Part shown: positions 52,242 through 61,526 of the stretch, piece by piece
Position numbering within the stretch: the stretch's first letter is position 1
How the letters are laid out: every line of letters starts with the position of its first letter
Source of the DNA: Streptomyces roseicoloratus
Lineage (GTDB): Bacteria > Actinomycetota > Actinomycetes > Streptomycetales > Streptomycetaceae
Assembly (NCBI RefSeq): GCF_004117935.1
Contig: NZ_SDOY01000144.1
Span: forward strand, 124,001-188,000
Length of the DNA stretch: 64,000 nucleotides
Direction: 5' to 3'
Notes under the pieces: model-generated
What the model was told of the DNA's origin: nothing
Seen by the model: only the letters and a program-made list of their open reading frames with translations
Database searches by the model: none
Made by a program: the position numbers and the translations under genes

Positions 52242-53102
52242 TCAGTGGTGTGCGTGGTGGCCGTGGTGGTGGCCGCTGTGCTCGGGTGCGGCCGGGGCTG
52301 TCGCGTCCGAGTGGGGAGCGGCCGTGGCGGTCCGCACCGTGAACTCGGCTGTCCGGACAGCGTCGTTGTGCTGGAAGTCCAGGTACAGGCGGTAGGTGCC
52401 GGCCGACGGCGCGACCGCCATGAAGGCGATCTCCGGTCCCGGCGCGGTGGTGCCGTCACCGGGTTCGCCCTCCGGGTGGACGTGGAGGTAGCCCAGGTCA
52501 CCGACCCGCAGTGCCACCAGGTGTCCGTACGCGGCCAGGTAGGGCTGCAGGTCGGTGACGGGGCGGCCGTTCCGGCTGACGGTGAGGGTCAGTTCGCTCG
52601 CCTCGCCGGGCAGGAGTTCGCCGTCGAGCGCGACGGTGTACTCGCCGATCTGCGCGATCCCGGTGGCCTCGGGGAGCGGCCGCGGGTCGTACGGCCCGGC
52701 GACTGCGGCGTCGATCCCCAGCGTCATGGTCCCGTTGCGGCTGGCCGGGTGGACGTCGGCGAAGAACCTCCAGTCACCCGGTTCCAGAGTCAGGTCGACG
52801 CTCCACGTGCCCTTCTCGTCCATCACCGGGTGCACGTGCTGGAACCCGGCCGTGTCGCGCCGGACAGCGATGAAGTGCAGTTCCTTGTCGTGCTCGGCCG
52901 TGAACTCGGTCACCGCCTGTCCGTCGGGGCCGATCACCCGGAAGCTGACCGGCTGCACGCCGGCGGTGAGGATCGTCGAGTCGAGCTCGAGGGTGTACCC
53001 GTCCTCGGAGACCGACAGCCCACCGGGCTGGGCTCCGCTGTGGCCAGCGTGGCCGCCGTGGACTCCGTGATTGGTCTGGCCGTGGCCGGTGTGATTCTTC
53101 AT
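52242..53102 (-). CDS. His-rich copper-binding protein
   Basis: A 286-residue protein starting at ATG 53102 after GGAG. The N-terminus is His/Gly-rich (HTGHGQTNHGVHGGHAGHSG), the middle is beta-rich with repeated HVHP motifs (FQHVHPVMDE, YLHVHPEGE), and the C-terminus ends HHHGHHAHH. There is no normal signal peptide. Build and ligands fit a periplasm-facing or cytosolic metal buffer; YtkA/FixH-like beta domains are possible. A CsoR-like operator is 64 bp upstream, so copper induction is expected. Confidence 0.8.
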   Translation of the reverse strand: MKNHTGHGQTNHGVHGGHAGHSGAQPGGLSVSEDGYTLELDSTILTAGVQPVSFRVIGPDGQAVTEFTAEHDKELHFIAVRRDTAGFQHVHPVMDEKGTWSVDLTLEPGDWRFFADVHPASRNGTMTLGIDAAVAGPYDPRPLPEATGIAQIGEYTVALDGELLPGEASELTLTVSRNGRPVTDLQPYLAAYGHLVALRVGDLGYLHVHPEGEPGDGTTAPGPEIAFMAVAPSAGTYRLYLDFQHNDAVRTAEFTVRTATAAPHSDATAPAAPEHSGHHHGHHAHH

Positions 53103-53165
53103 GGCATCTCCACTGGTGTGATGCGCCTTCTGGCGTTGTCCGTTCAGGACGTTGATCAGAACCAT

Positions 53166-53182
53166 ATACCCCCGGGGGGTAT
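53166..53182. promoter_or_regulatory. CsoR-like copper operator 3
   Basis: ATACCCCCGGGGGGTAT is a near-perfect copy of the operators at 3474 and 3553, placed upstream of the leftward copper-binding protein gene. It links this locus to the copA locus 50 kb away. Confidence 0.75.
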
Positions 53183-53835
53183 TCCGGAGGGCCTTGATGG
53201 TGGAAATCTCGAGAGGGGCATACCGAAGTGGATCTACCGGGCGGAGGCGCCCACCTGCCGAGCCCGTGACACCGGTGTGTCGGCGCGGCTGCCCGGGCGG
53301 TGGCTGCCGCAGCCGAGCGGCGTGAACTGGTCAGTGCACTGCCGACGCGCGGCAGGGAAAGTGGCACCACCGGCGCGTATGCGGGCACACGCGTCTGTGC
53401 CAAGGGGGCGAAGTCGGGTATGTCGAGCTGAAGGGTGTCGGGGACGCCGTCGCCTGCCTCGTGCACTCGTGACGCCGTACCGGTGGTGACGGCACGCCTG
53501 AAGGCGGCGGGGTTGGGGAACCTGTAGGGGCCACGTACGGACCCAGTTTGTCCTTTGCCATCCAACTTAGTCGTGGACGTACCACCTGACCTGGGCGGAC
53601 TAGCTTGGATGGCAAGGTGCCCGAACCCGCAACGGTGGCTATGTAGAAGAGTGGTGCCGTCAGGCAGTCCTGGTCGTTGACCAGGGAACGGCTGCCATCA
53701 GGGCGACCACGACTGGTAGTTGGCCGGCCGCGTTCGAGAAGCCACAGGTCCACACCCCGTGTCGATTCGTCGTTGGCCATGTCGTCGGTCGTTAGCCGGC
53801 CGTCCGTGGGCGCGGTTGCTCTCTGTCCCGTCTGC
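53183..53835. other. 650-bp stretch without a convincing gene
   Basis: Reading frames lack domains, ribosome-binding sites and codon bias. Leftward frames contain short protein-like pieces (VRGPYRFPNPAAFRRAV; LSWMAKDKLGPYVAP) in different phases, as expected for a decayed gene. The inverted repeat at 53552-53617 lies in the middle. Confidence 0.4.
53552..53617. repeat. Imperfect inverted repeat
   Basis: CCTTTGCCATCCAACTTAGTC (53552-53572, with two mismatches and one extra base) pairs with GACTAGCTTGGATGGCAAGG (53598-53617) across a 25-base loop. A third TTGGATGACAAGGGACA lies at 61396-61412. Could be a terminator for the adjacent gene or the ends of a lost mobile element. Confidence 0.5.
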
Positions 53836-56586
53836 TCATTTCGCGGCGGTGGCGGTGTAGAGGTCAGGGGCGGCGTCGAACCTGGTGGCGCAGCGGGTGG
53901 AGCAGAAGTAGTAGGTGCCGGTGTCGGTGTGCCGCTGCTCGCTTGCGGATGCCGGGTCGATGTGCATGCCGCACACCGGATCTGTGACTCCCTCGCTGTC
54001 GTCCTGGCGTGGGTGGGCATCAGGCTCGTGGTTCGGGGCGGCGGCCGCTGTGGTGGCCTGCTGGTCGTGGAAGGTTTCGACTTGGGGTTCGATGGTCTGG
54101 GGCTGGGTGTCGGTTTCGGTCGGCGGTGTGGGGCGCCAGCGGCGGAGGCGGGAGGAGTTGGTGACGACGGACAGGGAAGACAGGGCCATGGCGGCGGCAG
54201 CGATGATCGGGCTGAGGCGAAGGCCCCACAGGGGGTAGAGGGCGCCGGCGGCGATGGGGATGCCGAAGGCGTTGTAGACGAGGGCGAAGAACAGGTTCTG
54301 CTTGATGTTGCGCATGGTGGCGCGGGACAGGCGGATGGCGGTGACGACTCCGGTGAGGGAGCCGGAGATGAGGGTGATGTCGGCGGCTTCGATGGCGACG
54401 TCTGTGCCGGTTCCGATGGCGAGGCCGACGTCGGCCTGGGCGAGGGCGGGGGCGTCGTTGATGCCGTCGCCGACCATGCCGACGGTGCGGCCTTCGGCCT
54501 GGAGGCGGCGGATCTCGTCGGCCTTGTGCTCGGGCAGCACCTCGGCGAGGACGCGCGGGATGCCGACGTGCGCGGCGATGGCGGCGGCGGTGCGGGCATT
54601 GTCGCCGGTGAGCATGACCACGTCGGTGCCGAGGTGCCGTAGAGCGGTGATGGCCTGGGCGGAGTCGCCCTTGACAGTGTCGGCGACGGCGAGGACCCCG
54701 GCCGGTCGGCCGCCGACAGCGGCGAGGACGGGCGTCTTGCCGGCGGCCGAAAGGTCCTCGGCTACGGGATGGAGGGAGGACGGGTCGATACCGGTGTCGC
54801 GGAGGAGGCGTGCGGTGCCGACCAGGACGGAAGTGCTGTTGGCGGTGGCGCGGACGCCTTTTCCGGTGATGGATTCGAAGCTGGTCGCGGCCAGGGGTGG
54901 AAGGCCGCGGTCGCGGGCGCCGGAGACGATGGCCTGGGCGAGGGGGTGTTCGCTGTCGGCCTCTGCGGCGGCCACGAGGGCGAGCAGATCGTTCTCGGCG
55001 ATGCCGTCGAGTGGTCGGACATCGGTGAGGACGGGCTTGCCCTGGGTGACCGTGCCGGTCTTGTCGAGGACAATCGTGTCGATCTTGTGGGCGGTTTCCA
55101 GGGCTTCGGCGGAGCGGATGAGGATGCCTGCCTGCGCGCCTTTGCCGGTGCCGACCATGACGGAGAGCGGAGTGGCCAGGCCGAGGGCGCAAGGGCAGGC
55201 GATGATCAGGACGGCGACGGCGGAGACCAGGGCGAGGGTCAGTGCCGGGGAGGGGCCGAGGGTGTACCAGAGGGCGAAGGTGCCGATCGCGATGGCGATG
55301 ACGGCGGGGACGAAGTAGGCGGAGATCGCGTCGGCGAGGCGCTGGATGGGGGCCTTGGACGCCTGGGCCTGCTGCACCAGCCGGATGATCTGGGCGAGCA
55401 TGGTGTCCGCGCCGACCTTGGCCGCGCGCACCCGCAAGGAACCGGTGGTGTTGACGGTGGCGCCGATGACACCGTCGCCCGCCTGCTTCGTGACCGGCAT
55501 CGGCTCCCCCGTGACCATCGACTCGTCCACGGCGGAGGAGCCGGAGAGGACCTCGGCGTCGACGGGGATCTTCTCCCCAGGGCGGATGACGATCTCGTCC
55601 CCGACGACCACCTCGTCCACCGGGATCTCGGTTTCGCCACCGTTGCGTACGACGCGCGCGGTGCGGGCCTGCAGGCCGATCAGAGCGCGGATGGCCTCGC
55701 CCGTGCCGGCCTTGGCCCGGGCCTCCAGAAGGCGGCCCAGCAGGATGAGGGTGAGGATGACGCCGACCGCTTCGAAGTACACCTCGCGTACGTCCTCGGG
55801 TAGCAGTCCGGGGGCGAGGGTGACGAGCAGGCTGAAGCCGTAGGCGGCGCTAGTGCCCAGCGTGATCAGGGAGTTCATGTCCGCCGACCGGTGGCGCAGG
55901 GCCAGCCAGCCGGTGGAGTGCACGGGCCAGCCGGTGTAGAGCATGACCGGCGTGATCAAGGCGAGCTGGAACCAGTGGTTTAGCATCCAGCCGGGTACCC
56001 AGTCGGCGCCGAACAGCTCGTGCGCCATCACGGCGAACAGGACCGGCGCGGTCAGTACAGCGCCGACGACGACCCGGCGGGTCAGGTCCTTGATCTCCGC
56101 CTGGCGCTCGGCGATGTCGGCCGCCTCCGCCGCCTCGGCCGGCGTCTCCACGGCGCTCGGTGCCGCGCTTTCGCCGGGCTCAGCGCCCGGTTCTTCAGGT
56201 GCTGCGCCGTTGGTGGGTTCGACGACGAGGGTGCCGTGGATCATGTTCATGCCGCAGGCGAAGCCGAAGGTGCCGGCCCTGTCGGGGTTCAGATGGACGG
56301 TTGTGCGGGTGTGGGCGGGCAGACCGGCCCCGACCTTGAGATCAGGGAAGACGACGCGGGAGGTGCATTCTCCGGCCTCCTGCCGGTCGAAGACCAGCTC
56401 GACCGGGGTGCCCTGGCGGACCTTGATCAGGTTCGGGCTGTAGCCGCCCCGCACGGTCACGTCGATCCGCTGCACCCCGCCCTCCAGCCGGGCCGTGCCC
56501 GCCTTGCGCGGGCCGAAGAAGTACCAGGCCAGCACCGCGATCAGCCCAGCGGCGACCACGACGATGATCACGTCTACGACTGTCAC
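53836..56586 (-). CDS. Cupredoxin-P1B ATPase-YHS fusion copper pump
   Basis: A 916-residue protein from GTG 56586 (GAGGAGG 9 bp upstream). In order: a membrane span (5-24); a cupredoxin-like domain about 35-125 with a likely Cys/His/Met site ([10 protein letters not shown]); a P1B ATPase with CPC at 464-466 ([13 protein letters not shown]), DKTGT near 509, SEHP, and MVGDGIND near 705; a linker; and a YHS domain about 865-910 ([23 protein letters not shown]). Typical N-terminal HMA domains are absent, so the cupredoxin and YHS domains may supply metal instead. Divergent from the DUF2933 gene. Confidence 0.92.
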   Translation of the reverse strand: MTVVDVIIVVVAAGLIAVLAWYFFGPRKAGTARLEGGVQRIDVTVRGGYSPNLIKVRQGTPVELVFDRQEAGECTSRVVFPDLKVGAGLPAHTRTTVHLNPDRAGTFGFACGMNMIHGTLVVEPTNGAAPEEPGAEPGESAAPSAVETPAEAAEAADIAERQAEIKDLTRRVVVGAVLTAPVLFAVMAHELFGADWVPGWMLNHWFQLALITPVMLYTGWPVHSTGWLALRHRSADMNSLITLGTSAAYGFSLLVTLAPGLLPEDVREVYFEAVGVILTLILLGRLLEARAKAGTGEAIRALIGLQARTARVVRNGGETEIPVDEVVVGDEIVIRPGEKIPVDAEVLSGSSAVDESMVTGEPMPVTKQAGDGVIGATVNTTGSLRVRAAKVGADTMLAQIIRLVQQAQASKAPIQRLADAISAYFVPAVIAIAIGTFALWYTLGPSPALTLALVSAVAVLIIACPCALGLATPLSVMVGTGKGAQAGILIRSAEALETAHKIDTIVLDKTGTVTQGKPVLTDVRPLDGIAENDLLALVAAAEADSEHPLAQAIVSGARDRGLPPLAATSFESITGKGVRATANSTSVLVGTARLLRDTGIDPSSLHPVAEDLSAAGKTPVLAAVGGRPAGVLAVADTVKGDSAQAITALRHLGTDVVMLTGDNARTAAAIAAHVGIPRVLAEVLPEHKADEIRRLQAEGRTVGMVGDGINDAPALAQADVGLAIGTGTDVAIEAADITLISGSLTGVVTAIRLSRATMRNIKQNLFFALVYNAFGIPIAAGALYPLWGLRLSPIIAAAAMALSSLSVVTNSSRLRRWRPTPPTETDTQPQTIEPQVETFHDQQATTAAAAPNHEPDAHPRQDDSEGVTDPVCGMHIDPASASEQRHTDTGTYYFCSTRCATRFDAAPDLYTATAAK

Positions 56587-56661
56587 GGCCACTCGCCTCC
56601 TCGCACGCCCTGCTGTTCCAGCCTCCCGCGCGGCATCCGCCCGGGCCACTCCTGCCAGGCA

Positions 56662-56698
56662 GGGACCGTCCGGCCCCAGGCGGGGACCGTCCGGCCCC
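56662..56698. repeat. Tandem 16-bp repeat in a divergent promoter region
   Basis: GGGACCGTCCGGCCCC occurs at 56662-56677 and again at 56683-56698 (21 bp apart, two helical turns). It lies between the copper pump (leftward) and the DUF2933 gene (rightward), where a regulator bound to two sites on one face of DNA would be expected. Confidence 0.55.
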
Positions 56699-56751
56699 TC
56701 TGCCCATCCGCCGACTGGGGAGACGATGAGAAGTGAAGAAGGAGGCCCGTG

Positions 56752-56973
56752 ATGAAGCAGAACCAGTGGGGCCTGTACGCCATCGCCGTGGCCATCGCCG
56801 TCGTCGGCGCCCTTGCTCTCGGTGTCCCCGTCGGCACCCTGGCGATCCTGGGCATCGCGCTCGCGTGCCCGCTGATGATGTTCTTCATGATGCGCGGCAT
56901 GCGCGACCAAGGCGGTCACGACCACGAGTCGCACCGCCACGATGACGACCACAGCGGATCCGGCCGCGTCTGA
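56752..56973 (+). CDS. DUF2933 small membrane protein
   Basis: A 73-residue protein: two hydrophobic segments ([18 protein letters not shown] and [16 protein letters not shown]) then a His/Asp-rich tail ([16 protein letters not shown]). This is the DUF2933 layout, common beside copper-pump genes. ATG at 56752 follows GGAGG. The tail may bind metal. First gene of a rightward run of seven. Confidence 0.85.
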   Translation: MKQNQWGLYAIAVAIAVVGALALGVPVGTLAILGIALACPLMMFFMMRGMRDQGGHDHESHRHDDDHSGSGRV

Positions 56974-57289
56974 CCCGCGACCCGGGATCAGGGCCGGGGT
57001 GAGTTCCGTGATCGCCGTGATCGCAACCGTTGCCGCGGGGCTGATGATCGCGGGCATCGTGTACGACACCGCCCGCATGATCGGCCCCGACGAGTCTCGC
57101 TGCCCGCCGCTCGCCCGCCTGTGGGGCCGCCGTGCCGCCCTTGAGGCCGCCGAAAGCCGTCTGGTCGCCGTGCGCCTGCGCGGCCGGATCGATACGGCCG
57201 CCTACCAGCGGCGTATGGCGGCCATCGCCCACGGACACCGGTATGCGGCCTCCCCACCCCGGACGCACGTCGGAGGCGGTCATGGCTGA
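56942..57289 (+). CDS. Unknown single-span membrane protein
   Basis: A 115-residue protein overlapping the previous gene by 32 bp. One membrane span ([20 protein letters not shown], about 21-40) and a basic C-terminal segment with [20 protein letters not shown] and [10 protein letters not shown], resembling a SHOCT-like short helix pair. Overlap with the next gene is 8 bp. Function unknown. Confidence 0.65.
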   Translation: MTTTADPAASDPRPGIRAGVSSVIAVIATVAAGLMIAGIVYDTARMIGPDESRCPPLARLWGRRAALEAAESRLVAVRLRGRIDTAAYQRRMAAIAHGHRYAASPPRTHVGGGHG

Positions 57290-57974
57290 CGCCGCGTACG
57301 GCCTGTTGCCACTGGTCGTGCTCAACACCCTGCTGTTCATCGTCTTCGCCGCGAGCTTCTTCCACCCGAAGACGAAACGCGACTGGCGGGCGATGGGCGC
57401 CTACAGCGCGTTCATGGTCGCCCTGTTCACCGAGATGTACGGCGCCCCTCTGACGATCTACCTGCTGGGCAGCTGGCTCGGCAGCACCTTCCCCCTCCTG
57501 AAGGACACCCACGCCGGCGGACACCTGTGGAACGACCTGACGGGCTGGTCCGGCGACCCGCACCTCAGCCCGTTCCACCTGGCCAGCTACGTTGCCATCA
57601 CCGCCGGATTCTGGCTCCTGGCCGCCGCCTGGAGACGCCTGCATGAAGCCGCCCAGCACGACCGGCTGGCCATCACGGGTCCCTACGCATGGGTGCGTCA
57701 CCCGCAGTACGACGGATTCCTCCTCGTCATGACCGGCTTCCTGCTCCAGTGGCCGACCATCCCCACCTTGATCATGTTCCCGGTACTGGTGTACGTCTAC
57801 GTCCGCCTCGCCCGCGGCGAGGAGCGCGAGGTCGCCGCTCGCTTCGGCGACGAGTGGAACGTTTACGTGGCCCGGACCCCCGCGTTCTGGCCTCGCCTGC
57901 GGCATCACACATCGCCCGTGCCGCCCTCGCCGCGGCGTGCTTCCGATCCGCGCGGGCGTACCGCCCGGAGGTGA
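57282..57974 (+). CDS. Isoprenylcysteine methyltransferase-like membrane protein
   Basis: A 230-residue protein from ATG 57282 with about five hydrophobic spans. The C-terminal signature GPYAWVRHPQYDGFLLVMTG and RLARGEEREVAARFGDEW is that of ICMT/PEMT-type methyltransferases, where it binds AdoMet. Substrates of bacterial members are unknown. Such genes are common in copper and mercury islands. Followed by a small membrane protein 3 bp on. Confidence 0.88.
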   Translation: MADAAYGLLPLVVLNTLLFIVFAASFFHPKTKRDWRAMGAYSAFMVALFTEMYGAPLTIYLLGSWLGSTFPLLKDTHAGGHLWNDLTGWSGDPHLSPFHLASYVAITAGFWLLAAAWRRLHEAAQHDRLAITGPYAWVRHPQYDGFLLVMTGFLLQWPTIPTLIMFPVLVYVYVRLARGEEREVAARFGDEWNVYVARTPAFWPRLRHHTSPVPPSPRRASDPRGRTARR

Positions 57975-57977
57975 GCA

Positions 57978-58262
57978 GTGGTGGCGGTGCTGACCTGGGT
58001 CCTGCTGGCTGCCGCAGTGGCGGCAGTCGCCGCGTGCCTCGCCTATCAGCGCCGGCGGCGTGATCCCGGGCCTTGGCTCGCCCTCGTCCTGTCGCTCGGG
58101 GGCCTGCTCCCGCTGCCGGTGCTTCTTGCGTACGACGCCTCCGCTGCCGCCTGGGGTGTGTGGGGTGCCATCGTCATCGCCGCCGCGCTGGTCTGGGCCG
58201 CCGCCGACACGCTGCGCGACACGGCTGCCGCGCGGGGCCGCCGTTCACGGGGCCGGCCGTGA
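57978..58262 (+). CDS. Unknown small membrane protein
   Basis: A 94-residue protein with three hydrophobic segments (LTWVLLAAAVAAVAACLAYQ, ALVLSLGGLLPLPVLLAY, WGAIVIAAALVWAAAD) and a basic tail. No family recognised. Its stop overlaps the ABC ATPase start (GTGA), so it is probably an auxiliary component. Confidence 0.7.
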   Translation: MVAVLTWVLLAAAVAAVAACLAYQRRRRDPGPWLALVLSLGGLLPLPVLLAYDASAAAWGVWGAIVIAAALVWAAADTLRDTAAARGRRSRGRP

Positions 58263-58912
58263 GCGGCCGCCTGCCCGACGGGGTCGTGCTTACCGCTGCG
58301 GGGATCGTGAAGTCGTACCGGCGCGGGGTGTGGCCGGTACGCCGAGCTGTCTTGGTGCTGCGCGGAGTCGACGTGGAGCTGGCCGAGGGAGAGGTGGTCG
58401 GGCTGGTGGGGGAGAACGGCTCGGGCAAGAGCACCCTGATGCGGATTCTCGTCGGAGAGCTGGCCCCCGATGCCGGCACGATCGCCCGGGGCGGGCGGAT
58501 CGGGTACTGCCCGCAGGATCCCGTCGTCTACGAACGGCTCACCTGCGACGAACACTTCGAGTTGTTCGGCCGCGCGTACAGTCTGCCCGGCCATGCCGAA
58601 CAGACCACCCGTGCCGAGATCTACGAGCGGCTCGGCTTCGGCCGGTACGCCGCCACCCGCGCGGACCGGCTGTCGGGCGGGACCCTGGCCAAGCTCAACC
58701 TGGGCCTGGCCCTCCTGGCGGACCCCGAGGTGCTGCTCCTGGACGAGCCGTACGCCGGGTTCGACTTCGACACCTATCTGAAGTTCTGGGACCTGGTCGC
58801 CGAGCGCCGCCGGGCGGGCCGCTCGGTGCTGATCGTCAGCCACTTCGTCACCGACGCCGAACGCTTCGACCGCATCGTCCACCTCCGCGACGGCAAGGCG
58901 GTGGAAGGATGA
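58259..58912 (+). CDS. ABC transporter ATP-binding protein
   Basis: A 217-residue ATPase from GTG 58259. Walker A GENGSGKST near 53-61, signature LSGGTLAKLN near 139-148, Walker B VLLLDEPYAGFD near 159-170, and the H-loop in SHFVTDAERF. This is a CcmA/NatA-type ATPase, paired by a 4-bp overlap with the permease that follows. Confidence 0.93.
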   Translation: MSGRLPDGVVLTAAGIVKSYRRGVWPVRRAVLVLRGVDVELAEGEVVGLVGENGSGKSTLMRILVGELAPDAGTIARGGRIGYCPQDPVVYERLTCDEHFELFGRAYSLPGHAEQTTRAEIYERLGFGRYAATRADRLSGGTLAKLNLGLALLADPEVLLLDEPYAGFDFDTYLKFWDLVAERRRAGRSVLIVSHFVTDAERFDRIVHLRDGKAVEG

Positions 58913-60411
58913 CCGCTTCCCTGCTTGTGCGACGTTTCCTCGCTGATGCCGCCCGTACCCCGGTGAACCTGCTCGTGCTCGTCCTCGTGCCGATCGTGTT
59001 CGTCGTCGTGGCCTCCCGTCCCCTCGCCGATTCGGCCGAACTGATGGGCGGCCCCGGCGGGCCGGCCGTGCAGACCGCGACCGCCGGATGGGCTGCCGGG
59101 TTCATCGCCGCCATCGCGATGTACTTCCAGCTACGTGGCGCCCGCGCCGCCGACCGACGCCTCGTCCTCGCCGGACTCGCGCCCCACCGGCTCGTGGCAG
59201 CCCGCATGGTGACCGGGCTGGCTTTGGGGCTGCTCGCTGCGGCGGCGGCCCTGGCGGCCCTCGCCGTACGGACCGGATGGGGCCAACAGCCGGGACGGGT
59301 CGTGGCCGGCACCGTGATGTACGCGGTGATCTACCTCGGCATCGGCGCCGTCATCGGCGCCCTGGTGAAGAACCCGGTCAACGGCACCGTGCTCGTGCTG
59401 TTCGTGTGGATCCTGGACGTGTTCTTCGGCCCCGTCCTCGGCGCCGCCGACCGGCCGCTCACCCGGATCCTGCCCACCCACTACGTGACCCTGTGGATGG
59501 TCGACCTGCCCTCCGGGCACAGCGGACGGCTGGGCGACCTCGGCTGGGCCCTCGCCTGGACCGCGGTCGCACTGGCCGTCGCCTGGACGGTCATCACCGC
59601 CACCAGCCGGCCCCGCTCCGCCCGCCGCACAGCCCGGCCCGGTTCTCTGCGGGCGCAGACGTCCGCCGCGGTGCGGGCAGGGCTGAGGGAGGCCGCCCGC
59701 AACCGGGTCCTGTGGGTGCTGCTCGTCGCCGTGCCCGTCGTGTTCGTCCTCCTCGCGGTGGCCACGACACCGCAGGAGTTCACCACGCTGAGGGTCCCCG
59801 AGAACGGCATGGACCGCGCGGTGCGGGCGTGGCTGCCCGACATCCACGGCGGCACCATGGCCCCCATCGCCATAGGCTCACTCGCCGCCATGACCGGACT
59901 GTTCACCGTCCTCGCCACCGGCGCCGCCGACCGGCGCCTGGCGCTGGCCGGCATGCGCCCCGCCGCGCTGCTCGCCTCCCGCCTCACCGTCGTCGTCCTC
60001 GGCGCACTCGCGGCCACCGCGGCCTCCCTCGCCGTCACCGCCACCGTCCTCGACGCCAGCAACTGGCCCCGCTACATCGCCGCCAGCATCCTCATAGCCC
60101 TCACCTACGCGCTGATCGGGGTCCTGCTCGGCCCCCTCTTCGGACGCCTCGGCGGCATCCTCATCGCCTTCCTGATCCCCTTCATCGACCTCGGTATCGA
60201 ACAGAGCCCCATGCTCCGTCCCACCCCGCTCGACTGGGCCCACGCCCTTCCCGGATACGGCGCCGTCCGCGTCCTGACGGATGCCGCCCTCACTCCCGGC
60301 TTCGACACCGCCGCCGCCCTGCTCCTCGCCCTCGCCTGGCTGGCCGGCCTCACCCTGGCCGCCGCCGCCCTGTTCCATCACACCGGTCGCACCGCAGGAG
60401 GCACGCCATGA
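58909..60411 (+). CDS. ABC-2-type permease, duplicated
   Basis: A 500-residue membrane protein of two similar halves, each about six spans: half 1 (2-230) and half 2 (255-495) share VPIVFVVVAS/VPVVFVLLAV and AADRRLVLAGLAPHRLVAAR/AADRRLALAGMRPAALLASR. It probably pumps a substrate together with the ATPase before it. A single fused permease replaces the usual two subunits. The substrate is unknown; the copper-region context suggests metal, a metal-chelate or membrane repair. Confidence 0.88.
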   Translation: MTASLLVRRFLADAARTPVNLLVLVLVPIVFVVVASRPLADSAELMGGPGGPAVQTATAGWAAGFIAAIAMYFQLRGARAADRRLVLAGLAPHRLVAARMVTGLALGLLAAAAALAALAVRTGWGQQPGRVVAGTVMYAVIYLGIGAVIGALVKNPVNGTVLVLFVWILDVFFGPVLGAADRPLTRILPTHYVTLWMVDLPSGHSGRLGDLGWALAWTAVALAVAWTVITATSRPRSARRTARPGSLRAQTSAAVRAGLREAARNRVLWVLLVAVPVVFVLLAVATTPQEFTTLRVPENGMDRAVRAWLPDIHGGTMAPIAIGSLAAMTGLFTVLATGAADRRLALAGMRPAALLASRLTVVVLGALAATAASLAVTATVLDASNWPRYIAASILIALTYALIGVLLGPLFGRLGGILIAFLIPFIDLGIEQSPMLRPTPLDWAHALPGYGAVRVLTDAALTPGFDTAAALLLALAWLAGLTLAAAALFHHTGRTAGGTP

Positions 60412-61049
60412 ACGCCACCCGCACCGCCCGCCGCCGTCTTGCCGCCACCGCGGCCGCGGCAGCCGTCACCGCCGGTCTCGTCCTCGCCGGCTGCGACAGC
60501 GACGGCACCAGTACCCCGGCCAGTACCCCGCCCGCCACCTTCACCCAGGCACCCGCCACAGCCCAGGACGGCGCCCACAATCAGGCCGACGTCACCTTCG
60601 CCCAGCAGATGATCCCGCACCACCGCCAGGCCATCGCCATGTCTCAGATGGCCAAGACCCACGCCGCGACGCGCGATGTGAAGGCCCTCGCCGACCAGAT
60701 CGAAAAGGCGCAGGAGCCCGAGATCCGGACCATGACCGGCTGGCTCACGGCATGGGGTGAGGAAGTCCCCCGGGGCATGTACGGCATGCACGACGACATG
60801 GGTCAGACGAGCGGTATGCCCGGGATGATGAGCGGCCGGCAGATGATGGACCTCGACCACGGCTCCGGCCGCGCCTTCGACACCATGTTCCTGACCATGA
60901 TGATCGAACACCACGAAGGCGCCATCACCATGGCCAAGACCGAGAAGCAGAACGGCGCCTACACCCCGGCCAAGAACCTCGCCGACCAGATCATCGAAAC
61001 CCAGACCGCCGAGATCGCTCACATGCGCGAGATGCTCCACGGCAGTTGA
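60408..61049 (+). CDS. DUF305 lipoprotein
   Basis: A 213-residue protein with a lipobox LVLAGC near 24-29 and a DUF305 domain: DVTFAQQMIPHHRQAIAMSQ and FDTMFLTMMIEHHEGAITMA, two HH-rich copies of the ferritin-like helix hairpin. The linker is Met-rich (MYGMHDDMGQTSGMPGMMSG), as in metal-binding proteins. ATG overlaps the permease stop as ATGA. Likely binds copper outside the membrane. Confidence 0.93.
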   Translation: MNATRTARRRLAATAAAAAVTAGLVLAGCDSDGTSTPASTPPATFTQAPATAQDGAHNQADVTFAQQMIPHHRQAIAMSQMAKTHAATRDVKALADQIEKAQEPEIRTMTGWLTAWGEEVPRGMYGMHDDMGQTSGMPGMMSGRQMMDLDHGSGRAFDTMFLTMMIEHHEGAITMAKTEKQNGAYTPAKNLADQIIETQTAEIAHMREMLHGS

Positions 61050-61526
61050 CAGACAGGACGGCAGGACCGGGCGGCCACCGCGGGGTACGGCGAGCGCGCG
61101 GGGGAAGGGATACCACTCGCCATGCCTCGCGTCTCCAGGGACGACGCCAGGCCCATGCCGTTCCGGCACAGACTCCCGTACCGCCGTGGCCGATGCCGCG
61201 GGCGACATTCTCACCCCGCCAGGGGACGGCGCCGACGCCGGCCTGCGGCGTCCACGCACGACACCTCGATGTACGGCACGGCCCCGTCCGTCCCAGCCGG
61301 TACAGCCATACAACACCCCCAGCGTGCTCACCCCGCACGACTAGGTTCACTGTCACAGAAGGCGGAATGGCTTGGTTCGCTGTCAAACGCCTCGATTGGA
61401 TGACAAGGGACACAGTTCGCCTGGGGCAGACAGGAAGGATCCACGAAAGACTGGCCAACGGGTGCAGGGGCATGTCAACGTAGACGACCTTCCCGGAAAA
61501 CCCACAGGTCAGTGAGGTGAAGGCCC
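61050..61526. other. 480-bp stretch between two gene groups
   Basis: No convincing gene. It holds direct-repeat copy 2 (61056-61209) and a TTGGATGACAAGGGACA sequence (61396-61412) related to the inverted repeat at 53552-53617. The right end should hold the promoter of the DUF317-like gene at 61527; no clear -10/-35 pair was found. Confidence 0.5.
61056..61209 (+). repeat. Long direct repeat, copy 2
   Basis: Matches 5607-5757 in the same orientation over about 150 bp, with small indels. It begins six bases after the DUF305 stop codon. Confidence 0.65.

Noticed and set aside
53331-53835. Leftward frame with LSWMAKDKLGPYVAP as a possible transposase remnant
   Set aside because: The match is too short and the phase changes; described only as an unassigned stretch with repeats.
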